Shown: positions 39,853-49,792, numbered from the stretch's first letter. The stretch is 64,000 nucleotides of DNA from SXOA01 sp051004015 (GCA_051004015.1 JBPCKT010000040.1:43307-107306), one strand, 5' to 3'. The notes: a model not told the origin generated them from the letters alone. Translations and numbers: made by a program.

Positions 39853-42800
39853 TCACCCCGTGGCCTCCTCGACGATTTTGATCTCCTCCGGCGTCAGCTC
39901 GTAGAGTTCGTAAACCAGCTCGTCAATCTGCCGGTCCGTCGCCGTAATCTGCCGCTGCAGGGCGGCTTGGGCGAGGTCGGATTTGGCGGAGGGAAGTTTT
40001 TCGTGCAGTGATACGATTTGGTCAACCAACACAACAATCTTGTCGTGCCGAGTTTTGTCCTTTCGCTTATCAAGATCGACACTGGGAATCGGAAGGGTTC
40101 CCACATACTGTTTCGTGCAAGTGATCCAGCCGCCGCGAAAGACATTGCTGATATGCTGAAGATGCCAGAATGCGAGCCTGGAATTGAGTATTCCCAGAAC
40201 AAAACTCGCGGCGAGCGAACACTCGGGCGATAGTCCAATCGAGAATCCTCCGCTGGCCATCGGGCATAACTTCCCGGCAGCATTCTTAGGGATGGAAGCG
40301 AACGACCCTTCGTTGGCGAGTAACGGAACAACAAAGTTCGCGGTTTCGTGTAACTCTAGATTCCTCGGCGCACTGTAGGCGTACCATTGCCTGTATTGCT
40401 TCCGTTTTTCCAAGACGGATCGATTCTTGCGGAGGTGCTCATACGCTCGGGGAAATCTCTTCTTGAAATCGCTTTCGGCGAGCAGACGAAACTCGTCCCC
40501 TTCTCGCTCGTATGGGAAAATTACGCTCCACTCCGGCTGAGGCGCAAACCGATAGCGGCGAAAATCCGTGGCAAATAGTGGAGTGCGCAAGACTCCGCGT
40601 TCAACACCTGGATCATCCACTGGGACCATGAATACTTCATCGCACCCGGTGCTGCTGCCACGGCTCATTGCGGCAGGAAGTTCGAGAAGCGGGCGTGATC
40701 GAGCCGCGATTTTGGCAATCAACTTTGTCCGACGCTTGTCATCGAAGGTCCATAATCCGCTGGCTAACGACTCCGAAGGGAGTTCCGAGAAGGAGACAGA
40801 TTTTAGCTCTTCGGGACTTGCGACGGCCTTTGCCAGGTAAAACTTGCCATTCCCTTTCTTGGAAAGGAACAAGAGGCAGGTGTAAGTGGTTGCAGCAAAG
40901 ACCTGGCTTGACCCGAAGTCAACGATTGCCGTCACCGCATGCAATTCGGCCAAGGTTTCTCGGAGTTTTTCCCCGTAGTCTGTTTTGAAAAATTTATTGG
41001 GCAGAATCTGTCCGACGCGACCTTCTCGATTAATCAGGTCGAAGCCCTTTTCGACAAAGCTGACGTACAAATCCGCATTGCGAATCGCAGTCTTGTACTT
41101 GCCTGCGAGATAGGCGACTTGCTCCCGCGGAAATCCTTGAATCCGCACATACGGCGGGTTCCCAATCACCGCGTCAAAACCCCCAGCTTTCATGATGGCG
41201 GGGAATTCGTCCTTCCATTCGAAGGTGTTGATCCGGAGCCGCTCGTCGTCGTCGAACATGCCGAGCTGCTTGCCGGCGTAGAAGTCGTGGCCGATGAGGC
41301 TGTTGCCGCACTTGATGTTGCTCCCCAGGTCGGGGAGGGCGCGGTGCTTTTCCACCAGCCGGAGCTGCCGGTCGAGCGTTTCGCGGTTTTCACCTTCCAA
41401 AACTTTAAGCAGGAGGGAGAGCTTCGTCACTTCGACCGCTTGCTCGTCGATATCGACGCCGTAGATGTTGTTGAGGAGGATGCGTTTGCGCTCCGCGGAG
41501 GTCAGTCGCCAATCGCCCACATTGGATTTCTCCGTCCCCTTCTTTCTGACTCCTGACCCCTGACTCCTGACCCCTGCGACATAGATTTCCTTCCGGTGCT
41601 TCTCCGGCCCATCGTTCACGTACCACTGCAGGTGCCAGTCGAGCAGGAACTGGTATGCTCCGATCAGGAACGAGCCACTGCCGCACGCGGGATCGAGGAT
41701 GGTCAGCTTGGCGGCTTGTTTGGGGGTTTTCCCGTCCAAAAGCTTGCCGACGGTTTGCTGGACGATGTAATCGACGATGTAGGTGGGCGTGTAATAGACG
41801 CCGCCGGCCTTTTTCACCTCCGGCTTCTCGTCCACCTTGGCCCGGTGGCCGGGGGTGAGCGTGATGACCTTGCCGAGGAACTGCTCGTAGACTTGCCCCA
41901 GGATATCGGCGGGGAGGACCGAGAATTCGTACGCGCTGGCGGGGTAGTACAGGCTGTCCAGGATCGCTCGCAGCACCTTGTCATTGACGGCGAGGTCCGG
42001 CGTCACCTCGTCTGGGTTCTCGCTCCTCCCTTTCTCCTTCTCGAAGTGAAAAATCCCCGAGTTGTACCGGTCGTCGGCTGCCCGGAAGAGCTGCATCAGG
42101 CGGGGATAGATGTTGTCCCCGTTGAGGGCCTGCAGCCGGCCATAATCCTCGATCCCCCGGTCCTCGGCGATCCGCAGGAAGATGATCCGGTCGATGATCC
42201 GCTGGACGGAGAAATTGAGATCCCGCTGGCTGAGCCCTTCGTTCCGGAGGGCGATGTTGTGGGCCAAGATGTCGCGCCATCGCTCGATTTCGGCCAGAAA
42301 CTCCGAATCGACCCGTCCAGTGCCGCGCTTTTTCTTATTGGATTCGGCGTAGCGGTCGAACGAGCCTTTTTGAATCGCCTGCTTGGAGAAGATGGCGGCC
42401 AGCTCGTCCCACTTTTCGGCCAGCTCATCGCAGGTGAAGAACATCACGCGAGCTGTCGAGGCCTTGTCCGTCTCCTCCGGTTTGATACGGGTATCGTAGA
42501 CCGCCCATTCCTGGAAGTCGGTGAGGATCGAGAGAGGCAAGTTGCCTGACCAGGCGTAGCGGCGGAGCTGGTAGGCGTGCTTTTTGTCTTCCTTGATATT
42601 CTCGGCCGGCTTTTTGGCTTCCAGGAAGAACTTGCGAGTGGCACCGATGCGAAAGCAGTAGTCGGGGGCCTTGGTGGCGTCTTTGGTCTTGAGCGAATAC
42701 TCGTGAATGACCTCTTTATAGGCTTCCGCGAAGCCCTGCACGTTGTCGATGTCCCAGCCGAGATGCTTGAGCAGGGGATCGATGAACTCAATGCGGAGCT

Positions 42801-42888
42801 GCGTTTCCCGGTAGGCCGGGTTTTGATAATCCTCGCGCTGCTCTTTAAAGCGCTCGATCAGGGCCAGGACTTCGGGGGGACAGGGCAC
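39853..42888 (-). CDS. type IIG restriction-modification enzyme (Eco57I-like)
   Basis: One 1011-residue polypeptide carries both activities. The N-terminal nuclease has a PD-(D/E)XK site: Asp76 in APDYCFR, then FFLEAKKP with Glu90 and Lys92. The adenine N6-methyltransferase core has motif I LTILDPACGSGSFLIGAY near residue 397 and motif IV IGNPPYVRI near 576. The C-terminal TaqI-like part (from about 760) should recognise the DNA target. No separate specificity or methylase gene adjoins. Between motif I and the NNIYGVDID segment a repeat-encoded stretch (GVRSQGSGVRKKG) interrupts the usual spacing. Confidence 0.92.
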   Translation of the reverse strand: MPCPPEVLALIERFKEQREDYQNPAYRETQLRIEFIDPLLKHLGWDIDNVQGFAEAYKEVIHEYSLKTKDATKAPDYCFRIGATRKFFLEAKKPAENIKEDKKHAYQLRRYAWSGNLPLSILTDFQEWAVYDTRIKPEETDKASTARVMFFTCDELAEKWDELAAIFSKQAIQKGSFDRYAESNKKKRGTGRVDSEFLAEIERWRDILAHNIALRNEGLSQRDLNFSVQRIIDRIIFLRIAEDRGIEDYGRLQALNGDNIYPRLMQLFRAADDRYNSGIFHFEKEKGRSENPDEVTPDLAVNDKVLRAILDSLYYPASAYEFSVLPADILGQVYEQFLGKVITLTPGHRAKVDEKPEVKKAGGVYYTPTYIVDYIVQQTVGKLLDGKTPKQAAKLTILDPACGSGSFLIGAYQFLLDWHLQWYVNDGPEKHRKEIYVAGVRSQGSGVRKKGTEKSNVGDWRLTSAERKRILLNNIYGVDIDEQAVEVTKLSLLLKVLEGENRETLDRQLRLVEKHRALPDLGSNIKCGNSLIGHDFYAGKQLGMFDDDERLRINTFEWKDEFPAIMKAGGFDAVIGNPPYVRIQGFPREQVAYLAGKYKTAIRNADLYVSFVEKGFDLINREGRVGQILPNKFFKTDYGEKLRETLAELHAVTAIVDFGSSQVFAATTYTCLLFLSKKGNGKFYLAKAVASPEELKSVSFSELPSESLASGLWTFDDKRRTKLIAKIAARSRPLLELPAAMSRGSSTGCDEVFMVPVDDPGVERGVLRTPLFATDFRRYRFAPQPEWSVIFPYEREGDEFRLLAESDFKKRFPRAYEHLRKNRSVLEKRKQYRQWYAYSAPRNLELHETANFVVPLLANEGSFASIPKNAAGKLCPMASGGFSIGLSPECSLAASFVLGILNSRLAFWHLQHISNVFRGGWITCTKQYVGTLPIPSVDLDKRKDKTRHDKIVVLVDQIVSLHEKLPSAKSDLAQAALQRQITATDRQIDELVYELYELTPEEIKIVEEATG
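41546..41579. repeat. 14-bp tandem repeat inside the type IIG gene
   Basis: Two exact units of CTGACTCCTGACCC (41546-41559 and 41560-41573) are followed by a partial CTG. They encode the GVRSQGSGVR segment. The unit is not a multiple of three, so gain or loss of one copy would shift the frame. Confidence 0.9.
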
Positions 42889-42970
42889 CAGTTCGCTCCG
42901 CGTCGGTATGTTGTTTGGCTGCGGAAACAGTATAGCGAAACGAAGTCTCGCCTTGAGGCAGTGTTCAGAT

Positions 42971-42986
42971 TCCGCCTGAAGGCGGG
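42971..42986. repeat. short hairpin CCGCC-TGAA-GGCGG
   Basis: A small GC-rich hairpin lies in the 254-base gap (42889-43142) between the divergently transcribed restriction enzyme and amidase genes. Nothing else was recognised in the gap, which should hold both promoters. Confidence 0.5.
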
Positions 42987-43142
42987 ACTCCAGGCCCCGA
43001 TGCGTCTTTTGTAGGATAGTATGGACCTGAAATTTCCCATGAAGAAAAAGCAGCCTTGTGCCGTCCCCTTTTTATTCGGCTCTTCCAGCACCGGAACGAT
43101 GACAGGGCTGGAAGTGTAAGACCCCTTCACCATGAAAATGCG

Positions 43143-44864
43143 ATGATTGACGCCATGAAACCCCTTCCCTTGGACGCACCTCCTTTCGTCACCCGCCGCC
43201 AACTCCTGACGACCCTCGCCGGCCTCGGCGTGGGAACCTTGGCTTTTCAGCGAGCGCTCGCCGCGCAGGGGGAACAAGCAGGGAAGATCACGCCGGAGCT
43301 CCTCCAGCAATCCGAGTGGATCGCCGGCATCGCGCTGACGGAGGAAGATCGCAAATCCGTGGCGGATGCGGTGCAGCGGGATCAGCGGAAGTTCGAGGTG
43401 CTGCGGAAAGTCGATCTGAAGAACAGCGTTCCGCCCGCGCTCTCGTTCTTCGCCGCTCCGCCGCAGGAAGTGCCAGCGAAGATCGACCGATCGGAAATTC
43501 GTCCGCTGGCCGTGGAGGGGGAGGTAGTGAAACCCGCTGCGGAAGAAGACCTGGCGTTTCTGCCGGTAACAAAGCTCGCCGCGCTCCTACAAGCAAAAAA
43601 AGTTTCCTCCACCGAGCTCACGAAGCTCTATCTGGCTCGTCTGAAGAAGTATGACCCGCTGCTGAAATGTGTGGTGACGCTGACCGAAGACCTCGCCTTG
43701 AAACAGGCGCAGCGAGCGGATGAAGAGATTGCAGCCGGTAAATATCGCGGGCCGCTGCACGGAGTTCCCTGGGGAGCCAAGGACATCATTGCCGTCCCCG
43801 GTTACAAGACGACCTGGGGGGCGGGACATTATCAGGACCAGACGCTCGACGTTCAGGCGACTGTGGTCCGCCTGCTGGAAGAAGCGGGGGCTGTGCTGGT
43901 GGCCAAGCTGACGGTCGGCACGCTGGCACTGGGGGACGAGTGGTTTGGCGGCATGACCCGCAATCCCTGGAATCCTGAGGAAGGCTCCAGCGGCTCGTCG
44001 GCCGGTTCCACGTCCGCCGTGGTGGCCGGCCTGGTTGGCTTTGCCCTCGGCAGCGAGACCCTGGGGAGCATTGTTTCCCCCTGCCGCCGTTGCAGCGCCT
44101 CGGGCCTGCGGCCGACGTTCGGCCGCGTCAGCCGATATGGCTGCATGACCCTCTCCTGGAGCATGGACAAAATCGGCCCCATCTCCCGTTCGCTGGAGGA
44201 CTGCGCCTTAGTCTTCGGCGCGATTCATGGGAGCGACCCCAATGACATCACGGCTGTCGACCGCCCATTCGCGTGGCCGCCACAAGTAGACGTCAAGTCG
44301 CTCAAAGTCGGCTATTTCGAAGGGGACCGGCCCGCCGAAGAAAAGCGGGCGCTCGAAGTGCTGAAAACGCTCGGCGTCACACTGCTCCCCATTGAGCTCC
44401 CGAAAACATACCCGGTCGGGCCGCTGACCCTCATCCTCAATACCGAAGCCGCCGCCGCGTTCGACGACCTCACGCGGGCCGGCGTCCGCGAGGGCATCGG
44501 CAAGTGGGGAACCACGTTCCGTCAGGGGCAGTTTGTCCCCGCCGTGGAATATCTCCGCGCCTGCCGCATCCGCACGCTAGTGATGCGGGAGATGGAAGAG
44601 GCGGTCGCGGGTGTGGATGCCTACGTCGGGGGCGACGACCTCGTCCTCACCAACTTCACCGGCCATCCCACGGTCATCCTGCCCGACGGCCAGCGGAAAG
44701 ACAGCAAAAGCGGTCAGCCGGGAACGCTCACGTTCACCGGACGCCTGTTCGGGGAATCCAAGCTGCTCGCCCTGGCCCACGCTTACCAAGAGGCCAGCGG
44801 AGCGCACCTCAAGCGGCCGCCGCTGGAGCTGATGCCCGCCGAGAAGGAAGAGAAGTCGCCGTAG
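43143..44864 (+). CDS. amidase signature family enzyme, Tat-exported
   Basis: The 573-residue protein has a twin-arginine-like signal (VTRRQLLTTLAGLGVGTLAFQRALA). The amidase Ser-Ser-Lys triad is visible: Lys in GVPWGAKDIIAVPG near residue 211, the cis-Ser in EEGSSGSSAGSTSAVVAG near 281, and the nucleophile Ser in SETLGSIVSPCRR. It resembles GatA and other amide hydrolases but is exported, so it is not the tRNA amidotransferase. The substrate is unknown. The longer frame from 43056 is less likely because it adds residues before the signal. Confidence 0.9.
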   Translation: MIDAMKPLPLDAPPFVTRRQLLTTLAGLGVGTLAFQRALAAQGEQAGKITPELLQQSEWIAGIALTEEDRKSVADAVQRDQRKFEVLRKVDLKNSVPPALSFFAAPPQEVPAKIDRSEIRPLAVEGEVVKPAAEEDLAFLPVTKLAALLQAKKVSSTELTKLYLARLKKYDPLLKCVVTLTEDLALKQAQRADEEIAAGKYRGPLHGVPWGAKDIIAVPGYKTTWGAGHYQDQTLDVQATVVRLLEEAGAVLVAKLTVGTLALGDEWFGGMTRNPWNPEEGSSGSSAGSTSAVVAGLVGFALGSETLGSIVSPCRRCSASGLRPTFGRVSRYGCMTLSWSMDKIGPISRSLEDCALVFGAIHGSDPNDITAVDRPFAWPPQVDVKSLKVGYFEGDRPAEEKRALEVLKTLGVTLLPIELPKTYPVGPLTLILNTEAAAAFDDLTRAGVREGIGKWGTTFRQGQFVPAVEYLRACRIRTLVMREMEEAVAGVDAYVGGDDLVLTNFTGHPTVILPDGQRKDSKSGQPGTLTFTGRLFGESKLLALAHAYQEASGAHLKRPPLELMPAEKEEKSP

Positions 44865-44868
44865 ATCA

Positions 44869-46278
44869 CTAAAACAATTCGAGAATCGGACGGCCCTCGT
44901 CCATGAGTTGAAAGGGGCGGCCGTGGCGGTCGAGGGCGGAAAGGTCATCGATGCCCATCGCGTGGTAGATGGTTTTGGCGATGTCCTCGGGGGCGACCGG
45001 CTTGTCGGCGGGGAACTCGGCCCGCTTGTCGCTCGTGCCGTAGGCCTGGCCACCTTGAATGCCGCCGCCGGCGAGGAGCACCGACATGCAGGCGGTCCAG
45101 TGGTCGCGGCCGGCGCCGCCGGGGCCGCCGGAGCGGGGATCGCCGACTTTGGGTTTGCGACCCATCTCGCTCGTGACGATGACCAGCGTCTCCTCCAGCA
45201 GGCCCCGCTCGTGCAAGTCCGCCAAAAGCGTGGCAAACGGCCGGTCGAACTCCGGCAGCAGCTTGTCCTTGAGGCAGCCGAAGTTGTTGCCGTGCGTGTC
45301 CCAGCCGCCGCCGCTTTTGCAGAGCTTGTCGAGTTCTTTGTTCGCCTTGTAAAAAACGGTGACGAACGGGACGCCTGCTTCTACCAGTCGGCGCGCCATC
45401 AGCAGCGACATGCCGGTGATGCCATTGCCATACCGCTCGCGGACCTCGGCCGGCTCCGCGGCGAGATTGAACGCGGCGTTCGTCGCCGAGGAGGTGAGGA
45501 GCGAGAAGGCCTTTTGCTGGTGCTTGCCGTAGTTGAGGGTCTGGCCGGTTTCATCCACGCGGCGTTCCGCGGCGTTGAGCGTGGCCAACAGCGAGCGACG
45601 ATCGAGCAGCCTTTGAGCCGTGACATCCCCCGAGAGCTGCAAGGCGGGGACGGTGAACTGCAGCGGCTCTTCCCGCGAGCCGTCGACGAAGAACGGGTCG
45701 TACTCGATGCCGAGCCTGGCCGAGAATTGTCCCGGTCGCGTGTACTCGGGTGCCCCCTCCTTGTGCGGCAGCGTGATGGCCGACGGCAGCGAGGGATGGA
45801 CCGGCCGCTTGTAGTTGACGACCGAGGCGATGGAAGGCCAGTCGCTGGGGTACGGCGTGCGGGCGTTGAGCAACTGATGGAAGGATCGGTCGGGAGCGTG
45901 CCCCGTCAGGTTGTAGTAGTACCCCGCATGATGGTCCCCCGTGCCGCGGCCGTGATCTCCGAGCGACCGCACGATGGCCAGATGATGAGCCTGCTTGGCC
46001 AGGTGCGGCAGATGCTCGCAAAGCTGCACCCCTGGAGCCGAAGTCGCAATGGGATTGAAAAGCCCGCGATAGTCGGCTGGAGCGTCCGGCTTCATGTCCC
46101 AAGTATCGATATGCGAAGCCCCGCCGCTGAGCCAGATCATGATGGCCGATTTGGCGACCTTGCGGCCGGGGGAAGAAGCAGATGAAACCGCTCGGCCCGC
46201 TCCCAAGAAACTCAGCCCCCCGGCGACGAGGAAGGTTCGTCGATCAAGAGAAGAGGCGGGGCTAAAAAGTGCGTCCAT
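44869..46278 (-). CDS. DUF1501 family protein, Tat-exported
   Basis: The ATG at 46278 starts MDALFSPASSLDRRTFLVAGG, a twin-arginine signal; the long frame to 46848 overlaps the divergent dehydrogenase gene and is rejected. Family landmarks are KSAIMIWLSGGASHIDTWDMKPDAPADYRG, GVQLCEHLPHLAKQAHHLAIVRSL, MARRLVEAGVPFVTVFY and ETLVIVTSEMGRKPKV. The 469-residue protein is not accompanied by a DUF1549/1553 gene in this window, unlike the one at 18208-19482. Confidence 0.92.
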   Translation of the reverse strand: MDALFSPASSLDRRTFLVAGGLSFLGAGRAVSSASSPGRKVAKSAIMIWLSGGASHIDTWDMKPDAPADYRGLFNPIATSAPGVQLCEHLPHLAKQAHHLAIVRSLGDHGRGTGDHHAGYYYNLTGHAPDRSFHQLLNARTPYPSDWPSIASVVNYKRPVHPSLPSAITLPHKEGAPEYTRPGQFSARLGIEYDPFFVDGSREEPLQFTVPALQLSGDVTAQRLLDRRSLLATLNAAERRVDETGQTLNYGKHQQKAFSLLTSSATNAAFNLAAEPAEVRERYGNGITGMSLLMARRLVEAGVPFVTVFYKANKELDKLCKSGGGWDTHGNNFGCLKDKLLPEFDRPFATLLADLHERGLLEETLVIVTSEMGRKPKVGDPRSGGPGGAGRDHWTACMSVLLAGGGIQGGQAYGTSDKRAEFPADKPVAPEDIAKTIYHAMGIDDLSALDRHGRPFQLMDEGRPILELF

Positions 46279-46434
46279 AACAGCGGAGTGCTCCTGGCAC
46301 GATGGTAACTCAGTCCGGCGGAGACGGCAACTTCGGACGCCCGACAACTTTCCCACCTCTTTGACGATTCCCAGCCGGCTCCGTAGGATGACCATCCCCC
46401 AAGAAACATCCTTAAGAAAGGTCCTGGTCCTGCT

Positions 46435-47427
46435 ATGAGTCGACCGCGAGTTGCCGTTGCCGATTTCCAGCGTGGTGCGATGGACGTCGAGCAGAAAATC
46501 CTGGGGGACCTGGCCGACGTGGAGGCGCTCGCGGTCAGTTCCGAGGAACAGTTGTGGGGGCGAGTGGACGATGCCGCGGCCCTCATGGTCTATCACACGT
46601 TGAAAGTGACGCAGGCAACCATCAGCAGGCTGAAGAATTGCCGCCTGATCGTCCGCTGCGGTGTGGGCTACGACAACGTCGACTACGTCTTCGCCCGCAG
46701 TCGAGGCATTCCGGTCGCCAATGTTCCCGACTATGGCAACGAGGAGGTCGCGGACTCCGCCATCGGCCTGATGCTCTCTCTCACTCGCGGCATTGCCTTT
46801 CAAAACATGCGGTTGCGCCCGGCTGGAACTGACTGGAAGTTCGACCATGTCGCCCCGCTCTATCGGCTGCGGGGCAAGACGCTGGGAATCATCGGCTTGG
46901 GACGGATCGGCACCGCGGTCGCATTACGAGGAAAAGCGATCGGCATGGATGTAGCGTTTTACGATCCGTATAAGTCCGACGGTTACGACAAGGCGGTGGG
47001 GGTGCGACGAGTCGAGGTGCTGCAAGAACTGTTGTCGCAATCGTTCGTGGTGACCTGTCACTGCCCGCTCACGCCGGAGACGCAGCACATCATCAATGCC
47101 GCGACCATCGAGCAGATGCCCAAGGGGTCGTACCTCATCAACACCTCGCGCGGAGGCGTCGTCGATGTGGCGGCCATTCCCGACGCCATCGCCAGCGGTC
47201 GCCTGGCCGGGGCGGGCATCGACGTCCTTCCCCTCGAGCCGCCGCCGGAGGACCATCCACTGCTCGTCGCCTGGAGAAATCCCGATCATCCGGCTCATCA
47301 CCGGGTCATCCTGAACGCCCACAACGCCTTCTACAGCGAGCAAGGGCTAATGGACATGCGCGTCAAAGGAAGCGAAGCCTGCCGCCGGGCGCTGCTGGGG
47401 CAACCGCTGAGGAATGTCGTGAACTGA
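46435..47427 (+). CDS. D-isomer-specific 2-hydroxyacid dehydrogenase (CtBP-like)
   Basis: The 330-residue protein has the two-domain dehydrogenase layout. The NAD-binding motif is KTLGIIGLGRIGTAVALRGKA near residue 153. The catalytic Arg lies in LINTSRGGVVDVAAI (about 236), the Glu in VLPLEPPPED and the His in LNAHNAFYSEQ near the end. The early GVGYDNVDYVFARSRGIPVANVPDYGNEEVADSAI is typical of the C-terminal-binding-protein branch. The substrate is unknown. It diverges from the DUF1501 gene. Confidence 0.9.
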   Translation: MSRPRVAVADFQRGAMDVEQKILGDLADVEALAVSSEEQLWGRVDDAAALMVYHTLKVTQATISRLKNCRLIVRCGVGYDNVDYVFARSRGIPVANVPDYGNEEVADSAIGLMLSLTRGIAFQNMRLRPAGTDWKFDHVAPLYRLRGKTLGIIGLGRIGTAVALRGKAIGMDVAFYDPYKSDGYDKAVGVRRVEVLQELLSQSFVVTCHCPLTPETQHIINAATIEQMPKGSYLINTSRGGVVDVAAIPDAIASGRLAGAGIDVLPLEPPPEDHPLLVAWRNPDHPAHHRVILNAHNAFYSEQGLMDMRVKGSEACRRALLGQPLRNVVN

Positions 47428-47446
47428 AGGGAATTGGAGAGTTTTT

Positions 47447-49066
47447 TCAGCGAGTTGCTGAAGTGAAGCTGCGTTTGTCGCCTGTGCCTCCCGGCTCGAT
47501 GGCACTGAGCGAAGAGACCGATCCCTTCGTGACGGCATAGCCGATGGCCCTCAGGTCGTCCGCTGCCCAACCCTCTTCCGCGGTGAGTGCCAACCCTCCC
47601 TCCGAGTGCAGGCGCGGCGCTTTCACGGCTTCCGCCAGCGGCTTGGCTTCACCAATTCGCCGCGCCAGGACATTCGCCACTCCGCTCACGATGCGGCGGC
47701 CCCCGGTCGCCCCCATGGCCAGCACCGGCGCGCCTTCTTTGGTCACGACGGTGGGACACATGTTATGCAGCGGGCGTTTTCCGGGCCCGGGCGAATTCGG
47801 CCGTCCGGCCCTCGGGTCGAAACGCGACATGCCGTGTCCCAACACCAGTCCCAGACCATCGACCGTGACTTGAGCGCCGAGCGGCTCGCCATGCGTCAGC
47901 GTCAGGGCCACGGCGAGCCCGGATGCATCGACCGCGTTCAGATGGATGGTGCCGCCGGCAGGTCGGCCGTCGGATTCGGCGCGAAGCGGCTTTTTGTCGC
48001 CGATGGCTTTGGCCACTCGTTCCGCGGTATCGCGGGCATATTCCTCGGACAGCAGCTTCATGATGGGAACATCCGCTTGCTTGGGATCGCCGAGCAGTCG
48101 CAGGCGGTCCTGCCAGGCGACGCGCAGGCATTCGATGAACGTCTGGTCGATGGCATCCCGCTTCTCGGGCCAACCCGCGGCTTGGAGAGCCGAGAGAGTC
48201 TGCAAGACGGTCAGCCCGCCTGACGACGGCGGCGGAGTATGGATGGCGAGGCCATTCCAGGAGAATGCGAGCGGGGCGACCTCCACGGCTTTGTAAGCCG
48301 CGAGATCCGCTTCCGTCACGAGGCCGCCATGGGCCTTAAAGGCGGCCGCAATTCGGGCCGCGATCATTCCCTGATAGAAATCGGCGACAGAGCCATCCGC
48401 GGCAAGGGATTCGAGCATGGCCGCCAGGTCTGGATTTCGGAACGTCGCCCCTTCGGGCAGTATCTTGCCGTCCGCAAAGAACAGGTTGGCGGAGCCCAAA
48501 TCGTTAACCAGCCGGAGGCGAGCGGAGTAGAACGCGGCTGCAACGTTCTTCTTGATGGCAAAGCCGTCGCGGGCATACTTGATGGCGGGCGCCACAACTT
48601 CAGAAAACTTCTTGGTGCCGAACTTATCGAGCGCGAGTTGCAAACCCGCGAGAACACCCGGCACTCCAGCGGCCAGCCAGCCGTACATATTGACTTTGCC
48701 CGGAACCTCGCCGGCCTCGCTCGCCCCAAACTGGTCCGCCTTGAACGCGGCTGGAGCGGCGGAATTGAAGTCGATGGCCGTGACTTTGTTTCCCGGCAAT
48801 CCCCCGATCACCGCGTGCCCACCATAGCCGCCGATACCGGTGGAAGAGACCGCGACCACGCCAGCGACAAGGGCCGCTGTCACGATGGCGTCGACCGCAT
48901 TTCCACCAGCGTCCAGCATGGCATTGCCCGCCTCGGCGGCTTCGGGATGGCCGATGACGAGACCTTTCTCGCGGATGTCTTCAGCCCGGATTCCGCGCAG
49001 CCAGGCGGCTGAAGCTGCTCCGCCGACGGCGGCCAAGAACAATCGCCGGTTCAGGTCGCTCGTCAT
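47447..49066 (-). CDS. gamma-glutamyltransferase family protein, Tat-exported
   Basis: The start at 49066 gives LNRRLFLAAVGGAASAAWLRG, a twin-arginine-like signal. The 539-residue protein shows the GGT pattern: HPEAAEAGNAMLDAGGNAVDAIVTAALVAGVV, STGIGGYGGHAVI, PPPSSGGLTVLQTLSALQAAG and, at the autocleavage site, GGTIHLNAVDASGLAVALT with the nucleophile Thr near residue 371. The C-terminal ATGGRRIVSGVANVLAR matches the small subunit. It may hydrolyse glutathione-like gamma-glutamyl bonds in the periplasm. It lies downstream of the superoxide dismutase gene. Confidence 0.88.
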   Translation of the reverse strand: MTSDLNRRLFLAAVGGAASAAWLRGIRAEDIREKGLVIGHPEAAEAGNAMLDAGGNAVDAIVTAALVAGVVAVSSTGIGGYGGHAVIGGLPGNKVTAIDFNSAAPAAFKADQFGASEAGEVPGKVNMYGWLAAGVPGVLAGLQLALDKFGTKKFSEVVAPAIKYARDGFAIKKNVAAAFYSARLRLVNDLGSANLFFADGKILPEGATFRNPDLAAMLESLAADGSVADFYQGMIAARIAAAFKAHGGLVTEADLAAYKAVEVAPLAFSWNGLAIHTPPPSSGGLTVLQTLSALQAAGWPEKRDAIDQTFIECLRVAWQDRLRLLGDPKQADVPIMKLLSEEYARDTAERVAKAIGDKKPLRAESDGRPAGGTIHLNAVDASGLAVALTLTHGEPLGAQVTVDGLGLVLGHGMSRFDPRAGRPNSPGPGKRPLHNMCPTVVTKEGAPVLAMGATGGRRIVSGVANVLARRIGEAKPLAEAVKAPRLHSEGGLALTAEEGWAADDLRAIGYAVTKGSVSSLSAIEPGGTGDKRSFTSATR

Positions 49067-49081
49067 CACGCACCTCAAATG

Positions 49082-49792
49082 CTAAGTCGACTTGTACCGC
49101 AGGTTGGCTTCGTTCCAGTCAATGTGGACCATGAATTTCTCGACGTACTCCGCCTTCCGATTCTGGTAGTCGATGTAGAAGGCATGTTCGTAGGTGTCGA
49201 TAACGACGATCGGCATGGCCATCCAGAGCACGCCCATCGCATGCTCGTCGCTGACGACGTTGTACAGCTTGCCGTTCACCGGATGCTTGACCAGCATCGC
49301 CCAGCCGGCCGCTTCCTTGGCGGAAGCGATGAAGTCGGCCGACCATTTTTCCAGCGAGCCAAATCGCCCCTCGATGGCTGCGCGGATATCCTGGTGCGGA
49401 TCGACAGTTTTGGGTGCCAGGCCATCGAAATAAAACTCATGGAGCACCACGCTGTTGCCGCGACTGTTGATGAGCCGCTTAAGGTGGGCAAACGCCGCCG
49501 GTTCAGCAGCCGTGCCCGACTTGGTCGACTCCTCCAGCTTGGCGTCGGCCGCGACGACCGCCTTGAGTGCCCCGCCGTAGTGCGCGGTGTGATGCGGAGC
49601 GATTTGAGCGGCGCTGAGAAAGCCGGGGATTTCCTTGTGCCGCAGCGGCTTGGGTTGTCCGGTTGCTAGGCCGCTCTGTGAAAAGTCGAGAGGCTTGGCA
49701 TCGGCGGCTTCGAGCAGGCCGGGGACGACCAATGTGCCAGCCGCCGCTCCGGAGGAAGCAAACAGGAAATTTCTTCGATTGAAGGGATTCAT
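49082..49792 (-). CDS. exported Fe/Mn superoxide dismutase-like protein
   Basis: A twin-arginine signal (MNPFNRRNFLFASSGAAAGTLVV) precedes an Fe/Mn SOD-like chain. The conserved C-terminal motif is VIDTYEHAFYIDYQNRKAEYVEKF, with the metal-binding Asp and His. The N-terminal part has HHTAHYGG in place of the usual HxxxxHHxxYV helix, and the second His (NSVVLHEFYFDGLAP) is present. Export and the altered N-terminal helix suggest a divergent member; activity as SOD is probable but not certain. Neighbours are the GGT-like and ChrB-C genes on the same strand. Confidence 0.85.
   Translation of the reverse strand: MNPFNRRNFLFASSGAAAGTLVVPGLLEAADAKPLDFSQSGLATGQPKPLRHKEIPGFLSAAQIAPHHTAHYGGALKAVVAADAKLEESTKSGTAAEPAAFAHLKRLINSRGNSVVLHEFYFDGLAPKTVDPHQDIRAAIEGRFGSLEKWSADFIASAKEAAGWAMLVKHPVNGKLYNVVSDEHAMGVLWMAMPIVVIDTYEHAFYIDYQNRKAEYVEKFMVHIDWNEANLRYKST

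Noticed and set aside
44869..46848. A longer DUF1501 protein starting at 46848
   Set aside because: The extra 190 residues run antisense through the start of the 2-hydroxyacid dehydrogenase gene and precede a clear twin-arginine signal at 46278.
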